The notes beneath the pieces were generated by a model that was given only the letters and a program-made list of their open reading frames with translations, was not told where the DNA came from and did no database searches. Below, one piece after another: positions 1-7,270 of a stretch of 10,816 nucleotides of DNA (the first letter of the stretch is position 1; every line of letters starts with the position of its first letter). The stretch spans positions 1 to 10,816 of the forward strand of contig JAAYQH010000510.1 in assembly GCA_012519365.1 (NCBI GenBank), written 5' to 3'. This DNA is from Planctomycetota bacterium. GTDB lineage: Bacteria; Planctomycetota; Phycisphaerae; Sedimentisphaerales; Anaerohalosphaeraceae. A program made the translations under genes and the position numbers.

Positions 1-1070
1 ACACCATACACGTAATCACGAAAAGTCGATGTTTTTCCCAACAATACCTCTAAAAAACTACGACCGTCAAATCCGCTGTTGCCCTTCGCATCCGGACGGC
101 CCGGATCAACGTCGGACACCTTCCCGCCGGCTGCTTCGATCAGCGTAGGTACAACATCCACATACTGAGTCATCGCCGAGGTGCGGGCAGCAGGCTTGAC
201 CTTACCGGGCCAGCAGACGATAAACGCCGTCTTTAGGCCGGTATCGTAACAGGTCCACTTGCCGCCAAACGGAAAACTGTTGCCCTGCTCGGAGGTAAAA
301 ATAAATAACGTGTTCTCAGGCCGGCCGAGACGTTCGACGGTGTCCATGCAGCGTCCCAGTTGATCATCGACGTAGGTAATTTCGGCATAATAACGACACA
401 ACAGCCGCCGTGTGACTGGACAGTCGATCAGATACGGAGGGACTTTGATGTCAACGGGATTATAAGATAGGCCCGGCACTGTTCGGTTCCAGGGTGAATG
501 AGGCTGGTTGGCGGCTACAATCAGGCAATAGGGCTGTCGGCGGTCCCGTGTAATAAAGGGCTCACTCTTGTCAAGGGCCAAGTCGGTGCCTTGTCCACCA
601 TCATGATGGATGCCGCCTAAAAACTCAAATGGAAAAGACGCCGGCGGTCCGTAATGCTGTTTGCCGAGAAGACCGACTCGATAGCCCAGGGAGCGGAGAT
701 GGTGTACCAGACTTTTGGTGCCGTCATAGACCCAGCTGTGGTTGGGCCAGGCGCCGTTGCGGACGGGGAAAAGCCCCGTGTACAGTTGTTGACGGGTCGG
801 TGCACACATCGCTGTGGAGGTGAACATCGCATCAAAACACATTCCTTTTGCGGCCAGTTTGGCCATATTCGGTGTTTGAACAATCGGGCTGCCGTAGGGC
901 TGACAATCATGCCAGGCCATATCATCGGCGATAAAAAGCACGATATCCGGCTTGTCAGACGTGGCGGACTCTGCCTGGTCAGCCCGGCTTTTAGGGGCCA
1001 ACCCCATCGCCATTAAAGACACAACACCGGCCTGCTTAAGAAAATCACGTCGCAAAATAGAGCTGCTCAT
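1..1070 (-). CDS. Sulfatase, N-sulfoglucosamine sulfohydrolase (SGSH)-like, 3' end beyond window
   Basis: S1-family sulfatase, predicted to hydrolyse a sulfate ester or sulfamate of a glycan outside the cytoplasm. I translated 356 codons without a stop; the C-terminus lies past the left edge. The N-terminus is a Tat signal (LRRDFLKQAG, residues 6-15, then a hydrophobic stretch to about residue 26). Family signatures follow: PDIVLFIADDM (41-51, Asp49/Asp50 metal ligands), CAPTRQQLYTG (89-99, Cys89 the predicted formylglycine), GKQHYGP (136-142), QPHSPW (189-194) and TSEQGNSFPFGGKW (259-272). The usual Asp-Asn/His metal-ligand pair is Glu261-Gln262 here. The KQHYGP and SFPFGGKW blocks resemble human SGSH, but substrate cannot be read from that. 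The ATG at 1068-1070 follows GGACAGGAG by 10 bases. It lies 294 bases downstream of the dockerin-tailed sulfatase, so co-transcription is possible but not shown. Confidence 0.95.
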   Translation of the reverse strand, partial: MSSSILRRDFLKQAGVVSLMAMGLAPKSRADQAESATSDKPDIVLFIADDMAWHDCQPYGSPIVQTPNMAKLAAKGMCFDAMFTSTAMCAPTRQQLYTGLFPVRNGAWPNHSWVYDGTKSLVHHLRSLGYRVGLLGKQHYGPPASFPFEFLGGIHHDGGQGTDLALDKSEPFITRDRRQPYCLIVAANQPHSPWNRTVPGLSYNPVDIKVPPYLIDCPVTRRLLCRYYAEITYVDDQLGRCMDTVERLGRPENTLFIFTSEQGNSFPFGGKWTCYDTGLKTAFIVCWPGKVKPAARTSAMTQYVDVVPTLIEAAGGKVSDVDPGRPDAKGNSGFDGRSFLEVLLGKTSTFRDYVYG

Positions 1071-1080
1071 TGTCTAATCA

Positions 1081-1089
1081 CTCCTGTCC
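1081..1089 (-). promoter_or_regulatory. Shine-Dalgarno site of the leftmost sulfatase
   Basis: The minus strand reads GGACAGGAG here, ending 10 bases before the ATG at 1070-1068. It supports that start, which places the twin-arginine motif at residues 7-8 as expected for a Tat signal. Confidence 0.6.
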
Positions 1090-1095
1090 TTATAG

Positions 1096-1175
1096 TTAAA
1101 TGGGCCTTTCAATAGTCAAAAGGGGTTCCAACCTATTGAACTTCAATAGTTCGGTTTTCATTTCTCACCTCTCAT
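1096..1175 (-). other. Two overlapping tiny reading frames with good ribosome-binding sites (leader peptides or debris)
   Basis: On the minus strand an ATG at 1175 opens a 5-codon frame (MRGEK, stop 1158-1160), 10 bases after AGGAGGG (1186-1192). Its stop overlaps (ATGA) the ATG at 1161 of a 21-residue frame (MKTELLKFNRLEPLLTIERPI, stop 1096-1098), which is preceded by GAGGTGA. The second frame runs through the CTATTGAA repeats and ends just before the ribosome-binding site of the leftmost sulfatase. Start-stop overlap plus two Shine-Dalgarno-like sites is suggestive of leader peptides. The frames are so short that chance is a serious alternative, and I recognise no family. Confidence 0.2.
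1108..1149. repeat. Three copies of an 8-base motif: one 17-bp palindrome plus one extra half-site
   Basis: CTATTGAA at 1133-1140 and its exact inverse TTCAATAG at 1142-1149 form a palindrome with a single central base. A third copy, TTCAATAG at 1108-1115, lies 17 bases away in the same orientation as the right arm. The set sits 38 to 79 bases upstream of the ATG at 1070, where an operator would be expected. No T-tract follows, so it is not a rho-independent terminator. A transcription-factor operator is the simplest reading, but no regulator is encoded in the window; an RNA hairpin is the alternative. Confidence 0.4.
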
Positions 1176-1206
1176 GCCTCGGTTGCCCTCCTGCTCGAAA
1201 TAGATA

Positions 1207-1353
1207 TTAAAACGAGGCACTTTCTTTCCGAAAATGTCTGTCGCTGCTGGCTGCGTGCACATAGGCAAACCCAAGGTCAGCCAGCTTGTTCGTGCCGAAA
1301 ACGTCAAAATATTCTCCAAGATAAATCAACAACTCGGTATTCAAAAACAACAC
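1207..1353 (-). other. Possible 48-residue reading frame or gene remnant
   Basis: Within the 294-base gap 1071-1364, the minus strand has an open frame from a GTG at 1353 to a TAA at 1207-1209. It encodes 48 residues, with a middle part (LGEYFDVFGTNKLADLGFAY and then VHAASSDRHFRKE) that looks protein-like in composition. There is no ATG and only a weak AAGG two bases before the GTG, so translation is doubtful. It begins 12 bases after the stop of the dockerin-tailed sulfatase. It may be the end of a decayed gene; I do not recognise the family. Confidence 0.2.
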
Positions 1354-1364
1354 GGCCTTGTCTG

Positions 1365-4118
1365 CTAATCACAATGGAGCGCAGAAGGAAGCCACCAGCA
1401 ACCCTTCCAGTCCCTGGCCATCTCTGCAAAATCATTCAATGTCATCGTCCCGCTGCCGTTGGGAACATGGATCGATTCTTCCATCAGCCATTGACTGACC
1501 CAGATTGCCAAGTCGGATATATCGACAACGCAATCGCGGTTTAGATCATAGATGGAAGGATCGCGGCCCATAAAGTCATTCGGTGGATAATCCCCCTTAT
1601 TGGGATTCCAGCACTCGGCCGGATACGCCGGGTTGGGAGTTGCAAGTCGTGCCCCAATTGCTTCAAGATGTTCGAATAATCCCTGGGCCATTTGATTGGC
1701 CAAAGCCTGTTCGTAACGTGCCAGATCAGTTTTTTCTGCTAAATCCTCATCCAGATGGAACAACTGCTTTTTTGCTGTTTCCCAGCGATAATGCAGTTTG
1801 TAGCCATCCAGAAGCACAGTCGAGTCGGGAGTGCTGAATTTATCAACCTGATAATGAGGCCAGTGGAACACCAAACCCTCTCGAGGCCGCAGGATGGGAG
1901 CCAGATGGCCGCGTAGGATATGAGCAAAACTGCCCCCTTCCACCTGCGGCGGCAAATCGGATAAATCCATTCCCGCCAGATCACAGATCGTCGGCAAAAT
2001 ATCATAGCCAACCACCGGCTCTTTGCTGATTGTTCCTTTGGCAATTCCCGGACCGATAACAACAAACGGCACACGCACTCCGCCTTCCCAAAGAGTAGCC
2101 TTCCAGCCGCGGAGCGGCCCGTTTATATTTTCCGGCATCTCCAGGGGGTAAGTTCCATTGTCAGCAGTGTAAATAATGTACGTATTGTCCTGAATCCCCA
2201 GTTCAAAAACTTTGTCAATGGTAAGACCGATCGCCTCGTCCAGATCGTACAGCATTGCAGCAAAACCAGGATGATGATGACGGTTGCCGGCTGGTTTTGT
2301 TTCAAAATAATTCTTCGTTTCAGGTCGGTATTCTATCGCCAGGTGTGTGGCATAATGAGACAGCTGAAGATAAAACGGTTTACCTTCGATAACTTGGTTT
2401 TGCATCCACTCATTGCCCCGGCGGGCAATACCGAAAACCTGTTTTGGGTCATCCGGGGGATTGCCATCGCCTTGGGCGTTTCCGGTAGCCCCATCGCCGG
2501 CGTCAAATCCATGATTATTTGGGCCGCCGCCCCTTAAATGCCATTTTCCAAAATGAGCAGCCGTGTAAGCCGAATTATGCCGTTTAAGCAATTCTGGGAT
2601 GGTCATCTCTGCTTCGGGAAGATCGTTTATGTGTGTAGCGGGAATCATCGGCAGACCGTCATAGTGAACACCGGAATTTCGTCCCACGATATCCGTGAAA
2701 TGCAGTGCCGCGGGAGAACGACCAGTCAGTAAAGCCGCCCTTGAAGGCGAACAGTTTGGATGCGCGCTGTAGGCCTGCGTAAAACGCAATCCATTTTGCG
2801 CCAAGCGTTCAAGTCGGGGAGTTTCAAAAAAGTCGCTCTTGGATGCCGGCACATCCGGATCTAACTGTATAGAGGTTGTGCCCCAGCCCTGGTCATCTGT
2901 CAAAATAACAATAAAATTCGGCGTTTGGGGATTTTGCGCCGGAATCTGCCGAACCGTTACAGACCTCCAAACAACCGCATCTCCCTGGGCATCATACAAA
3001 GTCACCGTTAACGTAACGTCGCCCCCTGTGCCGTCAATTATACCCTCAACAGCAGTTTGTCCGTTTTCCGCAGGGCCGCTTTCGTCTGCGTTCGGAAAAA
3101 CAATTGCTTTGTCTGCTGTCACTGCATAGGTAAAGCCCGCTTGCATACCTATTGCGTCCCACCTCAATATAATCGGAACCTCAGACTGATTGGAAGGAAC
3201 AAAAGACGGCGTTGCCCCCAGTGAAAATATGGAAGGCGATATTACCGATACCGCCTCAATAGTCAGATCATCAACGGTAAATCCCTGATTATTCTGCCGG
3301 GCGCAAAGGCCGAGATAATTTTGATGGGTGTGATCCCACTGAAAGGACGTCGTATGAATCACTTCGCCGTTCCAGAGGATTTTGGCAATAATGGTTGAGC
3401 CGGCATCAAAATCAGAAATCGCAAGTTCCATTTCCAACCGGTCATTGCCCTGCAGACCGTCGACGGGAATATCAAGGCCTTCCCCCCCGGCGGCAGTCGG
3501 GCCGTTTTTGTAGACATTGACCACCCCGCTGCCGCCGGCCCTGGGACTCCAGCTGATAAACAAATCTGAAGTTCCGGGCTGCACTCCGTTATAGTCCTGA
3601 CCCCGAAAACCGACGCCGTTATGGTCAAATTGGATTTGTTGACATTCCGTCAGCGAATTACCCACTCCAAATCCGCACCATCGGGTTCTGTCCGCAACGG
3701 TTCCGTTATCGCTGACAATAGTCAAACCCACACGCATCCCGCCGGCGGCAAGTATCTCCGGATTTGTAAAATTATGATCCAAAAACAACGTTGAGGCATT
3801 CGGGCCGTCGGCCAGCCGAAGAGCATTGCCGAAAATTCTGGTCAGTGCGTCATTTCCGGTCAATGCATCGCCCCGCTCGATATAGATCATTGGCGCCGCC
3901 AGCCCGCTCATCCCGACGGGACTTGCACTGATATTGTCGTTGTCCGGACGATTAAAACTGTCGGTAAACACATTCACCGACGCGGATGCGGATATCCCGA
4001 TCAACCCCCAAAAAATCAGAAGCACCCATATTGACGCAGGACCTCTCTTGACAGAGGCCAACGTATTTCGGCTACACAACAGCCTGCTTTTTTTCGATTT
4101 TCTTTTCGATGAAACCAT
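1365..4118 (-). CDS. Secreted multidomain sulfatase with N-terminal beta-sandwich, Ig-like domain and dockerin-like C-terminus
   Basis: A 917-residue S1 sulfatase, far longer than the usual 450-550. A basic N-terminus (1-26) precedes a hydrophobic segment (about 29-45) ending in SASAS, a Sec-type signal with an unusually long n-region. Residues 48-290 look like a LamG/concanavalin-like sandwich, with FTDSFNRPDND at the start and FTVDDLTIEAV at the end. Residues 295-392 look like an Ig-like fold. The sulfatase domain spans about 398-825: NFIVILTDDQGWG (Asp408/Asp409), NCSPSRAALLTG (Cys456 the predicted formylglycine), GKWHLRGG (524-531), SHYATH (587-592), TADNG (651-655) and WKATLWEGG (672-680). 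A dockerin-like tail follows (about 858-902). The first domains may bind carbohydrate and the tail may dock it to a partner; both are inference. The start lies 9 bases after the arylsulfatase stop, with only a weak AGAG as ribosome-binding site, which suggests translational coupling. Confidence 0.95.
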   Translation of the reverse strand: MVSSKRKSKKSRLLCSRNTLASVKRGPASIWVLLIFWGLIGISASASVNVFTDSFNRPDNDNISASPVGMSGLAAPMIYIERGDALTGNDALTRIFGNALRLADGPNASTLFLDHNFTNPEILAAGGMRVGLTIVSDNGTVADRTRWCGFGVGNSLTECQQIQFDHNGVGFRGQDYNGVQPGTSDLFISWSPRAGGSGVVNVYKNGPTAAGGEGLDIPVDGLQGNDRLEMELAISDFDAGSTIIAKILWNGEVIHTTSFQWDHTHQNYLGLCARQNNQGFTVDDLTIEAVSVISPSIFSLGATPSFVPSNQSEVPIILRWDAIGMQAGFTYAVTADKAIVFPNADESGPAENGQTAVEGIIDGTGGDVTLTVTLYDAQGDAVVWRSVTVRQIPAQNPQTPNFIVILTDDQGWGTTSIQLDPDVPASKSDFFETPRLERLAQNGLRFTQAYSAHPNCSPSRAALLTGRSPAALHFTDIVGRNSGVHYDGLPMIPATHINDLPEAEMTIPELLKRHNSAYTAAHFGKWHLRGGGPNNHGFDAGDGATGNAQGDGNPPDDPKQVFGIARRGNEWMQNQVIEGKPFYLQLSHYATHLAIEYRPETKNYFETKPAGNRHHHPGFAAMLYDLDEAIGLTIDKVFELGIQDNTYIIYTADNGTYPLEMPENINGPLRGWKATLWEGGVRVPFVVIGPGIAKGTISKEPVVGYDILPTICDLAGMDLSDLPPQVEGGSFAHILRGHLAPILRPREGLVFHWPHYQVDKFSTPDSTVLLDGYKLHYRWETAKKQLFHLDEDLAEKTDLARYEQALANQMAQGLFEHLEAIGARLATPNPAYPAECWNPNKGDYPPNDFMGRDPSIYDLNRDCVVDISDLAIWVSQWLMEESIHVPNGSGTMTLNDFAEMARDWKGCWWLPSALHCD
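1413..1547 (-). other. Dockerin-like calcium-binding repeat region of the multidomain sulfatase
   Basis: Residues 858-902 of the 917-residue sulfatase. The first repeat has ligands spaced as in dockerin loops: Asp858, Asn860, Asp862, Asp866 and Asp869 (DLNRDCVVDISD), followed by a helix-like LAIWVSQWL. The second is degenerate: Asn887, Ser889, Thr893 and Asp896, followed by FAEMARDW. Such tails are frequent on secreted enzymes of Phycisphaerae and are the main lineage clue here. No cohesin domain is visible in the window. Confidence 0.65.
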
Positions 4119-4127
4119 CTGAATCTC

Positions 4128-5774
4128 TTATGTTTTTGGTTTCGGATAGACGTTGGCTTTTTGAGCCCACTTTTTCCATTGCTCGGACATATCCCGGACG
4201 ATTTGGGGATATTTTTCGGCCAAATTGTTCATTTCTGTACGATCCTCACGCAGATTGTAGAGTTCCCATTTGGCATCATCGGGGCCGTCGGGCACCGAAA
4301 CCCGCGTGCCGACCAGTTTCCAGTCTCCCAAAATCATGGCCGCATTGTTTTCGTGTTCAAAAAACAGCGGCGCTGATCGGCGCAGCGATTGGCCCAAAAA
4401 GGCCGGTTTAAGCGACACTCCTGTTAACGGGACAAGAGGGTGGTCATTGTACCGTTCGGGATAGGTCGCACCGGTCAAATCCAAAACCGTCGGCATGATA
4501 TCAATCAGTGTGGCCGATTCCCTGAACCATCGATTGGGATCGGAAATGCCGTTCGGCCAGTGGGCAATAAACGGCGTGGCTATTCCGCCTTCATGGGTAA
4601 AATGCTTGTATTTTCTAAACGGCGTGTTGGAGGCGTTGGCCCAGACACGTCCATAGGAGGGCCCTGAACCATAGGTTCGTTCCCATTGTTCAACATTGAA
4701 CGGATCTGCCGATCCGCCGAGGATGCCCCCTTCTGCACAACCGCCGTTGTCGGAAAGAAACATAATAAGCGTATTATCATAGTGTCCGGTCTGTTTGAGG
4801 GTCTGGACAAGTTTGCCGATATTTTGGTCCATCCGATCAATCATGGCAGCGTAATAGGCCATTCGCAAATCCATTTCCTTTTTCTTCTGTTCGCTCAAGG
4901 TATCCCAATCCCTGCCCCCGTTTTCCGACAACTTCCATTTCGGATCGATTAAACCCATCTCAATCTGTCTTTTGAGCCGCTGTTGACGAAGCTGATCCCA
5001 GCCCATCCCATACTTGCCGCGGTACTTGTTCACCTCTTGCTGGTGTGCATGCAGCGGCCAGTGGGGACACGTATATGCCAAATACAGGAAAAAAGGACGA
5101 TCCTGGCCTTGCTTTTCTTCTTGAATAAAGCGAATCGCATAATCCGTAAAGGCATCCGTTGTATAAAATCGACGATCGGTGGTACTGGGAGGGTTGTCTA
5201 TCGGTGTATTGCCCAACGTAATCCCGCGGGGATGTTCCGGATAAAAGAAATTGGATGCGCCGGGCAAAAGGCCATAAAATTTTTCAAACCCCCGCTGCAA
5301 CGGCCAGCGGCTGCGATCATTGATGCCCAAATGCCATTTACCGGTCATTAGTGTCGCGTATCCGGCCTCTTTGAGGACTTCGGCAATCGTCATACAATGG
5401 CGATTCAAAAAGCCGCGGTAGCCGGGAAATTCAGGGCCAAAATCAAACTCTTTGTTTTTGGGCGAATTGGTCATGTGCCCAATGCCGGTTTCATGGGGGT
5501 GCAGGCCGGTCATCAACGATGCGCGCGTGGGGCAACACCTCGCGGTATTGTAAAAATGGGTAAAACGAACGCCGTGGGCTGCCAGTTGATCCAAATGGGG
5601 AGTCTCAATTTCGCCGCCGTAACAGCCGATATCGCTAAACCCCATGTCGTCAGCCATAATCAATACGATATTGGGACGCTTTGATTTGCCATCCGGTGCG
5701 GCGTTGAGGGAGGACATCAAAGAAAAGGAGGCAACCGCCCACCCCGCTTGCTGCAAAAACATACGTCGATTCAT
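4128..5774 (-). CDS. Arylsulfatase (AtsA-like S1 sulfatase), Tat-exported
   Basis: A 548-residue arylsulfatase of normal length for COG3119 enzymes, predicted to remove sulfate from a glycan or aryl-like ester in the periplasm or outside the cell. The Tat signal is NRRMFLQQAG (2-11) followed by a hydrophobic stretch ending near LNAA. Catalytic features: NIVLIMADDMGFSD (Asp42/Asp43), CCPTRASLMTG (Cys80 the predicted formylglycine, in C-C-P-T-R), GKWHLG (145-150), CPHWPLHAH (236-244), SDNGG (341-345) and FRKYKHFTHEGG (386-397). I chose the ATG at 5774 because GAAAGG (5782-5787) lies 7 bases before it and it gives a compact Tat n-region. The in-frame ATG at 5792, overlapping the preceding stop as ATGA and adding six residues, is possible but lacks a good ribosome-binding site. 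It is third in the four-gene run and probably co-translated with its neighbours. Confidence 0.95.
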   Translation of the reverse strand: MNRRMFLQQAGWAVASFSLMSSLNAAPDGKSKRPNIVLIMADDMGFSDIGCYGGEIETPHLDQLAAHGVRFTHFYNTARCCPTRASLMTGLHPHETGIGHMTNSPKNKEFDFGPEFPGYRGFLNRHCMTIAEVLKEAGYATLMTGKWHLGINDRSRWPLQRGFEKFYGLLPGASNFFYPEHPRGITLGNTPIDNPPSTTDRRFYTTDAFTDYAIRFIQEEKQGQDRPFFLYLAYTCPHWPLHAHQQEVNKYRGKYGMGWDQLRQQRLKRQIEMGLIDPKWKLSENGGRDWDTLSEQKKKEMDLRMAYYAAMIDRMDQNIGKLVQTLKQTGHYDNTLIMFLSDNGGCAEGGILGGSADPFNVEQWERTYGSGPSYGRVWANASNTPFRKYKHFTHEGGIATPFIAHWPNGISDPNRWFRESATLIDIMPTVLDLTGATYPERYNDHPLVPLTGVSLKPAFLGQSLRRSAPLFFEHENNAAMILGDWKLVGTRVSVPDGPDDAKWELYNLREDRTEMNNLAEKYPQIVRDMSEQWKKWAQKANVYPKPKT

Positions 5775-5781
5775 AAACAGA

Positions 5782-5787
5782 CCTTTC
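5782..5787 (-). promoter_or_regulatory. Shine-Dalgarno site choosing the arylsulfatase start
   Basis: The minus strand reads GAAAGG, 7 bases before the ATG at 5774-5772 and downstream of the alternative ATG at 5792. It therefore favours the shorter protein, which begins at the twin-arginine segment. Confidence 0.5.
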
Positions 5788-5788
5788 A

Positions 5789-7231
5789 TCATTGTTCGTT
5801 AAGTAATTCGGACATCAACGGCGAGACCGGCTTTGGCTTGCTTCGAGGATACGGCTCTTCAAAGACCGCCTTTGTATCGCCCTGGGCCTCCATCCATTCC
5901 GTGAGCCGTTGCCGCAATTGTTTGAGTATTTCCCGGTGCTCCGGCACGTCTGCCAGATTGGTCAACTCATACGGATCGTCCAGGAGATCATACAACTCTT
6001 CTTCCGGACGCACATGATACCGATTTACCAGCCAGCCAGCGCGTGGGTCGTCCTCGGCTGCTTTGACCCAGGAATACCAAAATTTCAGACCGTCTCGATT
6101 TCGGCCCAAATCAATGTGCGTCGTGTAATAACAATCCGGCCGCAGGTTCAGAATATATTTATATCGTTCGGTGCGTATACTGCGAATCGGATAGACATTC
6201 ATTCGCCCATCGCCGCTGTGGGTGGTAAAAATTTCCTCCCGATGCCGGACGTTCTGTCCTTGCAGAAGTCCCAAAAACGATTGGCCGTCAATATCCGTTG
6301 GCGGTTTCCCGCCGGCAATTTCGATAAAAGTCGGCAAAAAATCCACCCAGCTGACCATCGCATCCGTCTTTTGACCGGGTTTAATCACACCGGGCCACTC
6401 GACCAAGAGGGGCGTCCGCGTACTGACATCATACAAGTTCCACTTGCCGAACGGCCATTGAGAACCGTGGTCACTGGTATAGATAAACACTGCGTTATCG
6501 CCAAAATGACGGCGGACCAATGCATAGGCCTGCCCCATATCACGATCCAGTTTTTCAACAGCCGAAAGGTAACGCGTGCGATACTGGCGGGTCGTCCAAT
6601 TGTCGTACATATTGGGTGGCAGCGCAATAACCCTCGGATCAAAATGCTCATTTTCCGGCCATGGCCCCTGCACATGAGTCCAGCGGCAGCCGATAAACAA
6701 ACACAGCCCCTTGCCGGGATCACGGGTCTTGAGATAGCGGTCGATTGCATCACTGTCAACCCCACTTCCGCCGCGATTTACATGATCAAAGCCGGCCTCG
6801 TGAGCCGGCCGGGCGGCACCGTGTGCCACTTTGCCAAAGGCCGCCGTTTCGTAGCCTAACTGTTTCATATACCAAGGCAGTTGCTTGATTTCCGGGCGCG
6901 GATAGGTATGGTTGGCCTCCGCGCCATTGCGGGCCGGCATCAGCCCAGTCAGCATCGCCGCCCGACTGGGGGCACAGGACGGCGACGCGACAAACGCATT
7001 GGTAAACGTCAGGCCGTTATCCGCCAGTCGCTGCATATGGGGCGTACGAACATTGATAGAGCCGTACACCTTGCTGTCAAAATAGCCGTGATCATCCGCC
7101 ACAAAAACCACAATCGCAGGTCTTTGTTTGCCGGATTGTGAGTCTGCTGCACCTGCAAAGCGATTCAAAACAAGCCATGAAACGGCACCGGCCATCGTCT
7201 TCAAAAAATCGCGGCGAGACTGCATACTCAT
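5789..7231 (-). CDS. Sulfatase, N-sulfoglucosamine sulfohydrolase (SGSH)-like, Tat-exported
   Basis: A 480-residue S1 sulfatase, complete. It begins with a canonical Tat signal, SRRDFLKTMAG (5-15), and a hydrophobic stretch to an AGAA cleavage-like site (about 26-29). Active-site blocks: PAIVVFVADDHGYFDS (Asp46/Asp47), CAPSRAAMLTG (Cys86 the predicted formylglycine), FGKVAHG (132-138), TSDHGSQWPFGKWNLYD (252-268, Asp254-His255 and Lys263) and a C-terminal ELYDLLDDPYELTNLAD block common to the family. The WPFGKWNLYD segment resembles the leftmost gene and human SGSH, so the two may act on related positions, but this one keeps the normal Asp-His ligand pair. The start at 7231 is preceded by AGGTGAAAGG; an ATG at 7225 (two residues shorter) fits the AAAGG slightly better. 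It lies 39 bases after the GH2-GH43 stop, and its own stop overlaps an alternative start of the next gene. Confidence 0.95.
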   Translation of the reverse strand: MSMQSRRDFLKTMAGAVSWLVLNRFAGAADSQSGKQRPAIVVFVADDHGYFDSKVYGSINVRTPHMQRLADNGLTFTNAFVASPSCAPSRAAMLTGLMPARNGAEANHTYPRPEIKQLPWYMKQLGYETAAFGKVAHGAARPAHEAGFDHVNRGGSGVDSDAIDRYLKTRDPGKGLCLFIGCRWTHVQGPWPENEHFDPRVIALPPNMYDNWTTRQYRTRYLSAVEKLDRDMGQAYALVRRHFGDNAVFIYTSDHGSQWPFGKWNLYDVSTRTPLLVEWPGVIKPGQKTDAMVSWVDFLPTFIEIAGGKPPTDIDGQSFLGLLQGQNVRHREEIFTTHSGDGRMNVYPIRSIRTERYKYILNLRPDCYYTTHIDLGRNRDGLKFWYSWVKAAEDDPRAGWLVNRYHVRPEEELYDLLDDPYELTNLADVPEHREILKQLRQRLTEWMEAQGDTKAVFEEPYPRSKPKPVSPLMSELLNEQ

Positions 7232-7270
7232 CCTTTCACCTGAAGCCGATTTTTTTTGTATAACCCTCTT

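Noticed and set aside
1089..1119. A TTGACT / TATAAG pair on the minus strand that looks like a -35/-10 promoter.
   Set aside because: The spacing is 19 bases, and the predicted transcription start would fall inside the ribosome-binding site of the gene, leaving it without a usable leader. A chance match is more likely.
5909..6859. A 316-codon open frame on the plus strand.
   Set aside because: It lies wholly antisense to the SGSH-like sulfatase, whose minus-strand product has all the catalytic motifs. The plus-strand translation shows no recognisable domain, so it is a shadow frame.
7232..7270. The A-tract (AAAAAAAA on the minus strand) between the GH2-GH43 gene and the next sulfatase as a terminator.
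   Set aside because: There is no stem before it in the transcription direction, and the tract is A rather than T on the transcribed strand. The short gap fits continued transcription.
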